From positions 2,603,001 through 2,667,000 of the forward strand of contig JAWNZC010000311.1 in assembly GCA_035771165.1 (NCBI GenBank): a stretch of DNA of 64,000 bases, written 5' to 3'. This DNA comes from Paragorgia papillata (Eukaryota > Cnidaria > Anthozoa > Scleralcyonacea > Coralliidae). Positions 21,410 through 30,755 of this stretch are shown piece by piece (within the stretch, counting starts at the first letter, position 1; the number at the start of each line of letters is the position of its first letter). The notes beneath the pieces are model-generated. The model ran no database searches, was not told the DNA's origin, and saw only the letters and a program-made list of their open reading frames with translations. A program made the translations under genes and the position numbers.

Positions 21410-23623
21410 ATGTGGAATAACAATATTTCAAAATATGTTCGTAAACTTCAGTTGAAGAAAGAACAACAACTGAAACAACAAGAAGAAAACCTCCAACGAC
21501 AAAAGGCAAAACTTCAGCGACAAGAACGACGACAAGAACAAGAAAGAAAAACCCAACAAGAAAGACTCAAGCGACGAGAAGAAAAAACCAAACAAAAATT
21601 ACAACAAAAAATTAACAAAGCTTTGGTAAAAGCTAAAAAACTATGGAATAAGCAAGAGCTTAAAGAACAAAAGAAAAAACAACACAAGGAAACCATCAAG
21701 TGGAGAAAGGAGATAAAACAAGAAACGAAAAGACAGTTCAACCTTAAAGAAGGATCCAAATGGAAGGGGACAAAAAGATTAGGAAACATCCGAGAAAAGC
21801 TAGCCAAAAAGCTGTGGAGCGTTCACAACAACAAGCAAAAAACTCAAAACATGTTAAGTGACATCAATCCTATTTTAGTTTCCAATGCAATCAATGGCAA
21901 CACAAGCAAGTGGGTCATTCCCGGCAACGATGTCAAAGACCCAACTGTATTTTTACATGGCACCGCAAACCACGTTAAAAACATAATCAACAACACAAAC
22001 AGTGTCGGAAAAAAAGTCAACACGGTTTTGGTTTGCTTGTTCACCAGAACCGATCCAGCAACAGGCCACCAAGTCTATGATAGCGGTCACCTTCGCAGCA
22101 ACACCTACAGCATTATCTCTAAGGAAGATGCTGGCATAAGCTATGAAAAGATGGTCAACGAAATGTTGGAAAACCTCGCCGCATTCCAAAAAAGAGGAAG
22201 TGGCTGGCAGCTGCTTAACGTGGAAATGTTGGAAGTATTTATCACAAATTTCAACCCCCTAAATGGAAATAACTACAAACCATTACCACCGTTCATAAAA
22301 AGCAAAAAAGCAATAATTAATCCTAAAAATGATGACGATATGTGTTTTAAGTGGGCTGTTACAAGAGCCTTAAACCCTGTTGAAAAAGATGGGGAAAATA
22401 TAACCAAAATTCTTAAACAGCAAGCAGAGCTGTTAAACTGGGGAAAAACCACCTTTCCAACCGAACTAAAAAATATTGCTAAATTCGAAAACCAAAATAG
22501 CATTAGCGTTAACGTGTTTGGTTTCGACGACGAAGTCAATAAAATATACCCACTAAGGGTAAGTCAAACACTATTCAAACCAGTTGTAAACTTATTTTTA
22601 CATGATAATCATTACAGTGTTATTAAGGATATGAGCAGACTTCTTGCCAGTCAGCTTAGCAAGAAAAAGGCTTGTAAACACATTTGCGTAAGATGTCTTA
22701 ACAACTTTGGAACACAAACACTGCTGGAAAACCACGCAGAGATTTGTAATACTCACGATCATCAAAGGCATGAGTATCCCAAAGAAGGAAGCATAACTAA
22801 CTTCAAACAATACCAAAAAACTCAAAACATCCCATTTGTAATCTACGCTGATTTTGAGTCTTTCATCCTTCCTATCGATACGGTGCAAAAGGGTGATGAC
22901 AAAAGCCATACAACTGCTTATCAGAAACATCAACCTAGTGGATTCTGTTATACAGTTAAATGTATAGATGAAAGTATGTATAAAACCAAAACAGTGCTTT
23001 ACACAGCAAAAACCGAAGATGAAGATATTGGTAAAATGTTTGTTGAAAGCATAGAAAAAACTATGTTAGAAATCTATGAAATAACAAAATTTAACAAAGC
23101 ACTTGTCATGAGTTGGAATGAAATTAAGTCCTTCAAAAACGCAATAGATTGTTATACCTGTGGAAAAGCGTTAGGCGCTGACCGAGTTAGAGATCATTGC
23201 CATTTCACCGGGAAATACCGTGGTGCAGCCCATAACAAATGCAACCTCAAGATGAAAAAACCAACTTTTATTCCTGTTTTGCTTCACAACTTGGAGGGGT
23301 ATGACTCCCACTTGTTCGTAAAAAGTTTGGGTCTTTCCGAGGGAATGATTAACTGCATCCCAAAAACGGATGAAAAGTATATAAGTTTTAGCAAAAAAGT
23401 AGTTATGGAAACTAAGACAAACAATGATGGAAAAGTATGGGAAACCAAATACGAGTTAAGATTTTTAGATTCCCTTAAGTTTACCCTAAGCTCATTAGAC
23501 GCCTTAGTTAAAAATTTAGGTGAAGATCAGTTTAAAACCGTAGAGAAAGAGATGGGAAAAACCCACTCTCCTAGCCAAATTAACTTACTTAAAAAAAGGG
23601 TGTTTTCCCCTACGAATTCATGA
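21410..23623 (+). CDS. polB: DNA polymerase B, N-terminal part (exonuclease), right copy
   Basis: 737 codons. Residues 1-140 are a Gln/Lys/Arg coiled coil; about 420-445 a C2HC zinc cluster (CKHICVRC...HAEIC); about 478-484 YADFESF, exonuclease motif I; about 580-605 CYTCG...DHCHFTGKYRG, an endonuclease VII-like zinc site common inside this polymerase family; about 625 HNLEGYDSH, exonuclease motif II; then RFLDSLKF. It ends a few codons past an A7 run (23591-23597) where the frame should shift by -1 to continue into the polymerase part. Its TGA stop overlaps the ATG of the next ORF. The protein replicates the element, probably by protein priming as in its family. Confidence 0.92.
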   Translation: MWNNNISKYVRKLQLKKEQQLKQQEENLQRQKAKLQRQERRQEQERKTQQERLKRREEKTKQKLQQKINKALVKAKKLWNKQELKEQKKKQHKETIKWRKEIKQETKRQFNLKEGSKWKGTKRLGNIREKLAKKLWSVHNNKQKTQNMLSDINPILVSNAINGNTSKWVIPGNDVKDPTVFLHGTANHVKNIINNTNSVGKKVNTVLVCLFTRTDPATGHQVYDSGHLRSNTYSIISKEDAGISYEKMVNEMLENLAAFQKRGSGWQLLNVEMLEVFITNFNPLNGNNYKPLPPFIKSKKAIINPKNDDDMCFKWAVTRALNPVEKDGENITKILKQQAELLNWGKTTFPTELKNIAKFENQNSISVNVFGFDDEVNKIYPLRVSQTLFKPVVNLFLHDNHYSVIKDMSRLLASQLSKKKACKHICVRCLNNFGTQTLLENHAEICNTHDHQRHEYPKEGSITNFKQYQKTQNIPFVIYADFESFILPIDTVQKGDDKSHTTAYQKHQPSGFCYTVKCIDESMYKTKTVLYTAKTEDEDIGKMFVESIEKTMLEIYEITKFNKALVMSWNEIKSFKNAIDCYTCGKALGADRVRDHCHFTGKYRGAAHNKCNLKMKKPTFIPVLLHNLEGYDSHLFVKSLGLSEGMINCIPKTDEKYISFSKKVVMETKTNNDGKVWETKYELRFLDSLKFTLSSLDALVKNLGEDQFKTVEKEMGKTHSPSQINLLKKRVFSPTNS

Positions 23624-25395
23624 CTGGATTTGAAAAGTTATCCCATCCAAAACTTCCAGCAAAAGAAGAGTTCTACTCTAAGTTAAACGATTCCCACATC
23701 ACAGACGAAGACTATGAACACGCGCAAAATGTGTGGAAATCCTTTAATTGCAAAACAATGCGGGATTATCATAATCTATATCTAAAAACAGATGTGTTAC
23801 TTTTGACAGATGTTATGGAAAACTTTAGAAATGTATGTAAACAAAATTATGGTCTTGACCCGATGTGGTACTACACTTCTCCAGGATTAGCCTGGGATGC
23901 TGCCTTAAAATTAACAGGTGTAGAACTTGACTTAATCTCAGATCCTGACATGTACTTAATGGTAGAAAAGGGAATTCGTGGCGGAATTTCCACGATAACC
24001 AAAAGGTATGCAAAAGCAAATAACAAGTATATGGAAAACCATAACCCAAATGAGGAAGACATCTACATTCCATATTTAGATGCAAACAACTTGTACGGAT
24101 GGGCTATGTCAGAGCCACTCCCAGTAAATAACTTCAGTTGGATTCCTGAAGGGAAGTTGGCCACGCAGTGGGAAAACATGCCTTGCATTTTGGAGGTAGA
24201 TCTGGAATATCCTGAAGATCTCCACGAGCTTCATAACGAATATCCGCTCGCAGCAGAACGGTTAAACATTAACAAAGTAGATAAACTTATTCCAAATTTA
24301 AATAACAAGGAAAAGTATGTAATTCACCACAAAGCATTAAAGCAGTGTTTAAGTTTAGGTTTAAAATTAACTAAAATTCACCGCGGGATTACATTTGTAG
24401 AAAAACCGTGGTTAAAGGAATATATTAAACTAAACACGAATTTAAGAACTAAGGCAACGACAGACTTCGAAAAGGATTTCTTTAAATTAATGAATAACTC
24501 TGTTTTCGGAAAGACAATGGAAAATGTTAGAAACAGAGTAAATGTAAGACTAGTTACAAATGAAAGTCAGCTAGAAAAGTTAGCTAAAAAGCCTAATTTC
24601 TATGGTGTTAACATTTTTACAGAAAACCTAGTCGCTGTACATATGAAGAAAACAAATATTAAACTTAACAAACCCATATATCTTGGTATGAGTATTTTAG
24701 ACTTAAGTAAAACTCTTATGTACGACTTCCATTATAACTATATCAAACCTAAATATGGAAAAAAGGCTAGTTTGCTGTTTACGGATACGGACTCCCTTTG
24801 CTACGAAATTAAAACCCAAGATTTTTTCAAAGACATCTCAAATGATGTAAACACTAAGTTTGATACAAGTAATTTCCCTAAAATTCATCCTAGTGAAATT
24901 CCAACTGGAATTAACAAAAAAGTTATTGGAATGATGAAAAGTGAAACAGGGGCTAAACAAATATCAGAATTTGCAGGTTTAAGAAGTAAGCTGTATGCCT
25001 ACAAGATGGATAAGGAATTAGACAAAGAAACACAAAAATGGAACAGCGGAGTGGAGGAGAAGAAGTGTAAGGGGGTTAAGAAAGGGGTAGTGAAAAATGA
25101 GATTACATTTGAGGATTACAAAAACTGCTTATTCTCCGGAAAACATATCATGAAAGGAATGAACACGTTCAGAAGCCGGCAGCATGAAATCTACACAGAG
25201 CATATCAACAAAATAGCACTTTCGGCAAACGACGACAAAAGAATCATTTTAGAAGACGGAATTCGGACTTTGGCGATCGGACACCGGAGCATAGCGGAGG
25301 CGAAGGCGCAAGCCGAACAGAATATCAGAAATGCGGAAATGCGGAAAAAATATTTGGGGTACTGGGAAACGGTAAAGGGAACCGGATATTGGTAA
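23620..25395 (+). CDS. polB: DNA polymerase B, C-terminal part (polymerase), right copy
   Basis: 591 codons, -1 frame relative to the upstream ORF. Motif A DANNLYGWAMSEPLP at about 153, motif B NNSVFGKTMENVRNR at about 291 and motif C FTDTDSLCYE at about 387 are complete. The homologous reading actually begins before this ATG (KKGVFPYEF in the same frame), so the ATG is probably internal and the two ORFs are one gene of about 1,320 codons. Either a one-base indel in the A7 run or ribosomal/transcriptional slippage joins them; the ATGA overlap would also allow re-initiation. The last third is GC-richer than the rest. Confidence 0.92.
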   Translation: MTGFEKLSHPKLPAKEEFYSKLNDSHITDEDYEHAQNVWKSFNCKTMRDYHNLYLKTDVLLLTDVMENFRNVCKQNYGLDPMWYYTSPGLAWDAALKLTGVELDLISDPDMYLMVEKGIRGGISTITKRYAKANNKYMENHNPNEEDIYIPYLDANNLYGWAMSEPLPVNNFSWIPEGKLATQWENMPCILEVDLEYPEDLHELHNEYPLAAERLNINKVDKLIPNLNNKEKYVIHHKALKQCLSLGLKLTKIHRGITFVEKPWLKEYIKLNTNLRTKATTDFEKDFFKLMNNSVFGKTMENVRNRVNVRLVTNESQLEKLAKKPNFYGVNIFTENLVAVHMKKTNIKLNKPIYLGMSILDLSKTLMYDFHYNYIKPKYGKKASLLFTDTDSLCYEIKTQDFFKDISNDVNTKFDTSNFPKIHPSEIPTGINKKVIGMMKSETGAKQISEFAGLRSKLYAYKMDKELDKETQKWNSGVEEKKCKGVKKGVVKNEITFEDYKNCLFSGKHIMKGMNTFRSRQHEIYTEHINKIALSANDDKRIILEDGIRTLAIGHRSIAEAKAQAEQNIRNAEMRKKYLGYWETVKGTGYW

Positions 25396-25608
25396 ATGGT
25401 GGAGCAAAATAGTCGGCTAACATGATCGCGAAGTTAAGGTCAACCGACCAACATGGTCGCGAAGTGGCAGCCAAGTGGGTGGAGGGATGGGGTGCGGGAA
25501 AACCCATATCCTAATGGGATATGAGTTCTAAAATATCGGATGCGCTCTAATGAAAGAGAGAATACAAGTATTTTCAAAAATCGCCAGAACCCGCCCTTCC
25601 CTACTACT
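25396..25608. other. Terminal non-coding segment of the right TIR
   Basis: 213 bp from the polB stop to the terminus. Contains AACATGATCGCGAAGT and AACATGGTCGCGAAGT 30 bp apart, and the palindrome CATATCCTAATGGGATATG. The mirror copy is at 9904-10116. Replication origins of protein-primed elements lie in such ends; that function is inferred. Confidence 0.5.
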
Positions 25609-25614
25609 CACGTC
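25609..25614. other. Target-site duplication, right (CACGTC)
   Basis: Matches 9898-9903 exactly and directly abuts the terminal CCCTACTACT. Confidence 0.93.
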
Positions 25615-25905
25615 AAGTGGTAATTTGTCAAATATGTTGTCCCAAAGACACTCTCTTTCTTGGTTCAGAGCCGGACACATCATGACGAAATGGTAGCTTA
25701 TATCTCCTAATTTTTTCATGCATAAATTACATGTGTAGAAATTTCGACAATCTTCAACTGCTTTTAATACCGTGGACGGAACATTACCGCAAAGTAAGTT
25801 AACCAAGTTAGCCAACACAATACGATGAAGAGGATTGCGTTTTGCAACCTCCCAATGTACGATGGGACTTAAGTTGATGTGTGTTCTTTTTAAGCGAAGT
25901 AAATT
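25615..25905 (-). pseudogene. 5' half of LINE copy split by the 15.7-kb element
   Basis: Minus-strand frame with NPLHRIVLANLVNLLCGN, then CNLCMKK...HFVMMC and CLWDNIFDKLPLDV. It is homologous to the region around and after the stop of the 5892-9386 ORF (NPMYMKPIAILVNILGGN, CHLCG, NNFWDDVHDKLPVE). It continues beyond the inserted element at 9897-9519. It is 5' truncated next to a GATA run at 25914. Confidence 0.8.
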
Positions 25906-25913
25906 AAATTATA

Positions 25914-27140
25914 GGATAGATAGATAGATAGTTTATTGAACTTAAAAAAACTTACAGCCCCTAAATAAGGTTGGCTGAATTACGTTAAGTTTTACAATTG
26001 TGAAAATTACATTAAAATTACGTTAAAATTACAATAAAAATCCGATAGCATATAGACAAGATGATTCGATATAAAAGGTGTCAAGAATAAATTACAAGTA
26101 CTAATATCTACATTCTACACGACTATTTACAATATCTATAAGAATTAGCCATAATAAAACTGTTTTTAAACCTGTTCGTTTTACATACGGGAAGTTGATA
26201 ATTACGCCTATTTCTTAGTGGCATTATGCCACCATTTAACGGCGGTAGCAAAGCATTTAATTTATGATAACTGTTATTGACAATTTCATTAAATCACTCG
26301 TCTGTCAATGATTGTCTTGGATCATACAAAGTCGGAATGTTCATGGTTTCTAAAACTTCTTTATGATCCAGATCAGGAAAGATAATACGGAATGCACGCT
26401 TCTGAAGTTTTTCTATTTCATCAGAGAGATACTGTGGTAAGGAGTCATGGAATACTTGGCATGCATACTCAGTAACTGGGCGGATACAAGTGACGTAGAA
26501 CGCGAGGAGGTCATTGGATGGTACTTTAGCACGTTTCAACTGTCTGAGAAAGTACAGGCGTGATGAGACTTTTTTACAAATACTCGATATAGTGTTTTCC
26601 ATTTGAGGTCTTCAGAAATAGTAAGGCCCAGCAGTTTCACGGAAGGGACGACCTCAATATTTTTACCATTAATAACTATGGGCTGGAAAACTTTGTTATG
26701 CGTGGAAAAACTTATACGAAGCTCCTTGCATTTGGATTCCTTTAATTGGAAACCATCAGCTACAGACTCTCTGGTAAATTCATCCACGTGGTTTTGTAGA
26801 AAGCTTGGATCATTCTTAGCAACAGACTCAGATATGGTTGAGTCATTCACGTACTTCCAGAGATCGTCAACCCCAGACACATTCAAATAGTTTATCATTA
26901 TCACGAACAGCCACGGGCCTAGTTTTGTGCCTTGTGGTACACCTGCCGGGACGCCTTCCCACTCTGAGTAACAATCATTACTCAGTTTAACCCTCTGTTT
27001 GCGGTTCATTAAAAAATCAAGAATCCAGCACATGATGGTAATTGGGATGTTATAGGTTGACAGTTTCTCAGCTAGGATTCGGTGATTAATAAGGTCAAAG
27101 GCTTTCCGAAAATCAAACAGGGCCACCCTAGTATCTACGC
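25914..27140 (-). mobile_element. 5'-truncated LINE with (GATA)n tail
   Basis: The 3' end on the minus strand is CAATAAACTATCTATCTATC. The element reads into an RT fragment and is truncated near 27140, where the next LINE begins in the opposite direction. Confidence 0.7.
26294..27126 (-). pseudogene. LINE reverse transcriptase fragment, frameshifted
   Basis: Two overlapping frames (27126-26536 and 26602-26294) together give RT motifs A (LFDFRKAFDLINH), B (GVPQGTKLGPWLF) and C (KYVNDSTIS), then thumb sequence and a typical RMAFRIIFP-like C-terminal region. One indel near 26590 separates the frames. Motif C has Asn in place of the first catalytic Asp. The endonuclease and N-terminal RT are missing by 5' truncation. 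It belongs to the CR1/jockey-like group of APE LINEs by motif style. Confidence 0.8.
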
Positions 27141-27148
27141 TTGTAACA

Positions 27149-30133
27149 ATGGTGCGCGGACGTGCCGTCCGTAGCTGGGCAGCACTATCCGTATTACTTC
27201 TATTTTTGCTGCATTTTTATAACTCCAATGTAATTGATGATGATGACGATGATGATGCATCGAATCTACGTTTGTTGCCTGAAGAGAATTACACTTTGAA
27301 GCATCGGCAAAATTGCACGAAGGCATCGTCTAGCAGAAAGAAATATCTCTCAAGTAGAGTCTCATATTATTCAAACGGTATCAGCTCATTTAACCTTGGC
27401 CGAGTTCCGCTACTCGTATGTGGCGATATATCACCAAACCCAGGACCGAAGGTGAAACAAGTGGTACCAAAATACCCTTGTAAAGAATGTGGAAAGAACG
27501 TCCGAAACAACCAGGACGCCATATTGTGTTCTTGCTGCGAGACTTGGTCACACGCGAAGTGTCTTCATCTAACCAAACAGTCGTTTCAGTATTATTTACT
27601 TCATCCAGATATCGAATGGACGTGCACTTTCTGTGCCTTACCAAAATTTGACGACACTATTTTCTACAATGAACACGAAATGGAGCGCCCAGTTGAAGCT
27701 GAAGTAAATTATTTGGACATTGAGGGAGAAGCAGAGCCTCACATTCAACAAGTAAGAAATGATTATAATAAAAATTGTATAATAGCCAGCCTGAATGTTA
27801 ATAGCCTGCCAAACAAATTCGAAGAAATAAGAGAATGGCTTCTAAACTAGGCGTTTGACATACTGCTAATTCAAGAAACTAAGATTGATAAAACCTTTCC
27901 AAACTCACAATTCAACGTGGATGATTACAAACTATTTCGACGTGACAGAGTAAAAGGAGGAGGTGGTATAGCAGCTTTCATACACAACAGCATAATAGCA
28001 GTAAGGAAACCAGTAAAGTGTAGCTCGGTAGAAACCCTGCTCATAGATATAAATATCGGACAGAGAAAATTGGCACTGATATGCGCGTATAAACCACCAT
28101 CTATCGACAACACCACGTTTACTTCCGAAATTTCGTCTGTTTTAGACATTGCCACAACAATATCTGATAATGTTATATGTATTGGAGACCTTAACTGTGA
28201 TCTATTAAATCCACTACGCAACAATAAAGAAGGAAGATGTCTATTAGACGTATGTGACGTCTATGACTTAGATTCCGTAATTAATATACCTACGCGAGTG
28301 TCAGCAAACCGAGCATCGTGTATTGATGTTATTCTAACCAATGTACCAGGATTCCTAAAAGACTCTGGTATAATCGAAACGGGCCTGAGTGATCATAATT
28401 TGGTTTACGCCGTACTAAATAAAAAACTACAACATCCGAAGGCAATTACAATTAAAACACGATCATTTAAGCAATTCGATCAAAAATCTTTCCTGAAAGA
28501 CCTTGCAATGGTTCCATTTTCTGTAGGGTACACTTTCGACGACCCAGACGATGTTTACTGGTGCTGGGAAAAACTTTACACACAAACATTTGACGATCAT
28601 GTCCCAATAAAGTCTTTTAAGAAGCGCATATCAATTAACTCCAAACTGATAACAGCGGAAATACGTCAAGCCATGAGAGAACGTGATAAACTCAAGAAAA
28701 AGTTTAATAAAACACGAAACCCGAAAGACTGGAATAACTACCGAATAAAACGCAATAGAGTAGTCAGCATGAGAAGACGAGCTGTACAAAAACATTTTCA
28801 AAATCTTTGTGCGGACAAAAAAGTTGATCAACGGAAATTTTTGAACACGATAAAACCTTATATAAATTCGCGAAAAAACACGAACAAGGGAAATAATGGA
28901 ATTGTACTAAAAGAAAACGATAATATCATTAGGGACCAACAAGAAGTAGCAGAGTGTTTAAACACATATTTCTCAAGTTCAACCAAACCTAACGATCTCA
29001 CCCAGGCTTATCCAAACCCAGATATGTCAGAAATACAAAATAATCTAGGTGATATAGAAACCTTGACCTTAGAAAAATCAAAACCGGAAGAGCTGTTCGA
29101 AATCATGAAAGACATTAAACCAAGAAAAGCGACGGGGTGTGACCTAATTCCCCCACGCGCAATAAAATAATCAGCAGAAGTCCTGTGCACACCGTTTAGC
29201 ACTTTGTTTAATTACATATTAGATACCAGTACAATACCTAGCCAGTGGAAGCTAGGAGAAATCACACCGGCTTACAAAAAATTATCCCAGTTAGACAAAA
29301 TAAATGATCGACCACTAACTATTTTATCAGCGTTATCAAAGGTTTTTGAAACACTCATTCATAAACGCATGAGTCCACATTTTGAAGAGATCTATCACAA
29401 GTATGTATTTGCATATCGAAAATATCACGGGTGCGAAACAGCTATATTAAGTCTAACAGAACAATGGAGGAAAGAACTAGACAAACAGAAAGTTGTCGGA
29501 CTTGTCTCAATGGATTTGTCAAAAGCATTTGACTCCATGCCGCACGATCTTCTTATATTAAAACTACAGGAATATGGTGTCGACGGGAAAACGATCAGCT
29601 TGATTAAAAATTACCTCTCCAATCGATACCAAAGAGTGAAACTAAATTATAAATATTCAACATGGCAAAAGTTATCAAAGGGTGTCCCACAAGGGACAAT
29701 CTTGGGACCATTGCTGTTTAACATCTTCATGAATGACTTAACCTATACAATTAAACAGTGTGCTCTAAGTACATATGCAGATGATACACAAATATTTCAC
29801 ACTGAAAAAGATCTGACAAAGTTAAAACTTGCTATAAACAGCGATTTACGTCGCGCCGATGCATGGTTTGACCAGAACAGAATGCAGAGAAACGCGGCAA
29901 AATATCAGGCAATGATTATCGGCAAAACCAAGGAGCCCATCAAGTTCCAAACCGGAGATGGAGATATTCCAACAACCAACGAAATTGAACTTCTAGGAGT
30001 AACAATCGATGACAAACTAAAATTCGAGGAAAAAGTTAGCAAAATATGCAGAAAAGTGAATCAAAAAATATCTGTCTTGAAACGAATGAAGAAGATGTTG
30101 CCGATTGAAGTAAAAACTGAAACTGAAACATGA
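27149..30133 (+). pseudogene. LINE polyprotein: 2A-like motif, PHD finger, APE, RT; two in-frame stops
   Basis: One frame with TAG at 27848-27850 and TAA at 29168-29170. Order: short hydrophobic N-terminus, CGDISPNPGPK at 27419-27451 (2A-like), PHD finger CKEC...CSCC...HAKC...CTFC (about 27475-27640), APE endonuclease (SLNVNSLPNK, IQETKID, GDLNCD, LSDHNLVY, all catalytic positions present), then RT with SMDLSKAFDSM, GVPQGTILGPLLF and TYADDTQIF (active pair intact). It is typical of CR1/L2-group LINEs of marine invertebrates, where the PHD region sits ahead of the endonuclease. The stops and the frameshift near 30120 make it inactive. Confidence 0.87.
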
Positions 30134-30552
30134 CTGAAACATGGCATAATTGCGGTAAAAGATGTGCAACGAAGCTGGAAAAAGTTAACGAACGGGCCAT
30201 CCGCTTCGTATTCAACGATAGAAACACACCATATGAAACTCTCTTAAAGAACATGGGGCTTTTAACGCTCGTAAACGAAAGGCTCTGTAAAATAGTAAAA
30301 ACTGTCTTTAATGCTTTAACCAACTTAAAGTCTCCTACTACAATACAAGAACTACTATCAAAGCGCAATTCTCACTACGATCTTCGAGGAGCAAACATAC
30401 TAGAACTTCCTAAGGTACAAATAACAACATATGGACTAAAATCATGGCGCTACACTGCTGTGAAACTTTGGAACTCACTGCCAGAACCTGCGAGAGAAAC
30501 AAACAATTTTAATTTATTTATCAAATTGATACGAAACTTGGACGTAGAATAA
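30130..30552 (+). pseudogene. C-terminal region of the same LINE RT, shifted frame
   Basis: 140 codons with WHNCGKRCATKLEKVNERAIRF and, later, WNSLPEPARE, the usual C-terminal signature of CR1/jockey-like RTs. It is out of frame with the RT ending at 30133; sequence between the thumb and this block seems shortened, so a deletion near 30115 is likely. Confidence 0.75.
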
Positions 30553-30755
30553 ATAAATACTTCACATTATTTATTAATAGAACAGATTTCTGAAAATTTA
30601 TAATAGATTAGTATTTTATAGTTTATAGTAGTTTATATATTTTTATCTAAATAGTGGCATGCCTGTAAACTAGCTGGATTAGCTAAGCGCATTTGACCAC
30701 TTTAAATAAAATTGTATTGTATTGTATTGTATTGTATTGTATTGTATTGTATTGG

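Larger units (their letters stand above)
9904..25608. mobile_element. Polinton/Maverick-like virus-like element with PolB-bearing 5-kb TIRs
   Basis: The 15,705-bp unit begins AGTAGTAGGGAAGGGCGGG and ends in its exact inverse complement, flanked by CACGTC duplications. The inverted repeats extend inward to about 14958 and 20545. Content, from the left: PolB (minus), SAP/NUMOD-like gene (minus), unknown membrane-anchored protein, TFIIB-ribbon protein (minus), small membrane protein, putative major capsid protein, packaging ATPase, putative minor capsid protein, membrane protein, SAP/NUMOD-like gene (plus), PolB (plus). PolB, ATPase, capsid and end structure place it with Polintons, Maverick viruses and adintoviruses. 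Odd points: two PolB genes, no recognisable integrase and no adenovirus-type protease. Confidence 0.9.
20545..25608 (-). repeat. Right terminal inverted repeat, about 5.06 kb
   Basis: Inverse complement of 9904-14958. It includes the SAP/NUMOD-like gene, polB and about 210 bp of terminal sequence. A direct repeat beginning TTTCAGCTTTTGATTTAA lies at about 20534 and 20788; the TIR edge is within the first copy. The terminal 210 bp hold two direct copies of AACATG(A/G)TCGCGAAGT and the palindrome CATATCCTAATGGGATATG. Confidence 0.93.

Noticed and set aside
23588..23600. Canonical -1 frameshift heptamer in polB
   Set aside because: The zero-frame grouping is T AAA AAA or A AAA AGG, not X XXY YYZ, and no obvious downstream pseudoknot was identified; slippage on A7 remains possible but is not a classic site.
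23620..23623. Independent start of the PolB C-terminal ORF at ATGA
   Set aside because: Homologous sequence in the same frame continues upstream of this ATG, so it is probably an internal Met; re-initiation cannot be excluded but is not preferred.
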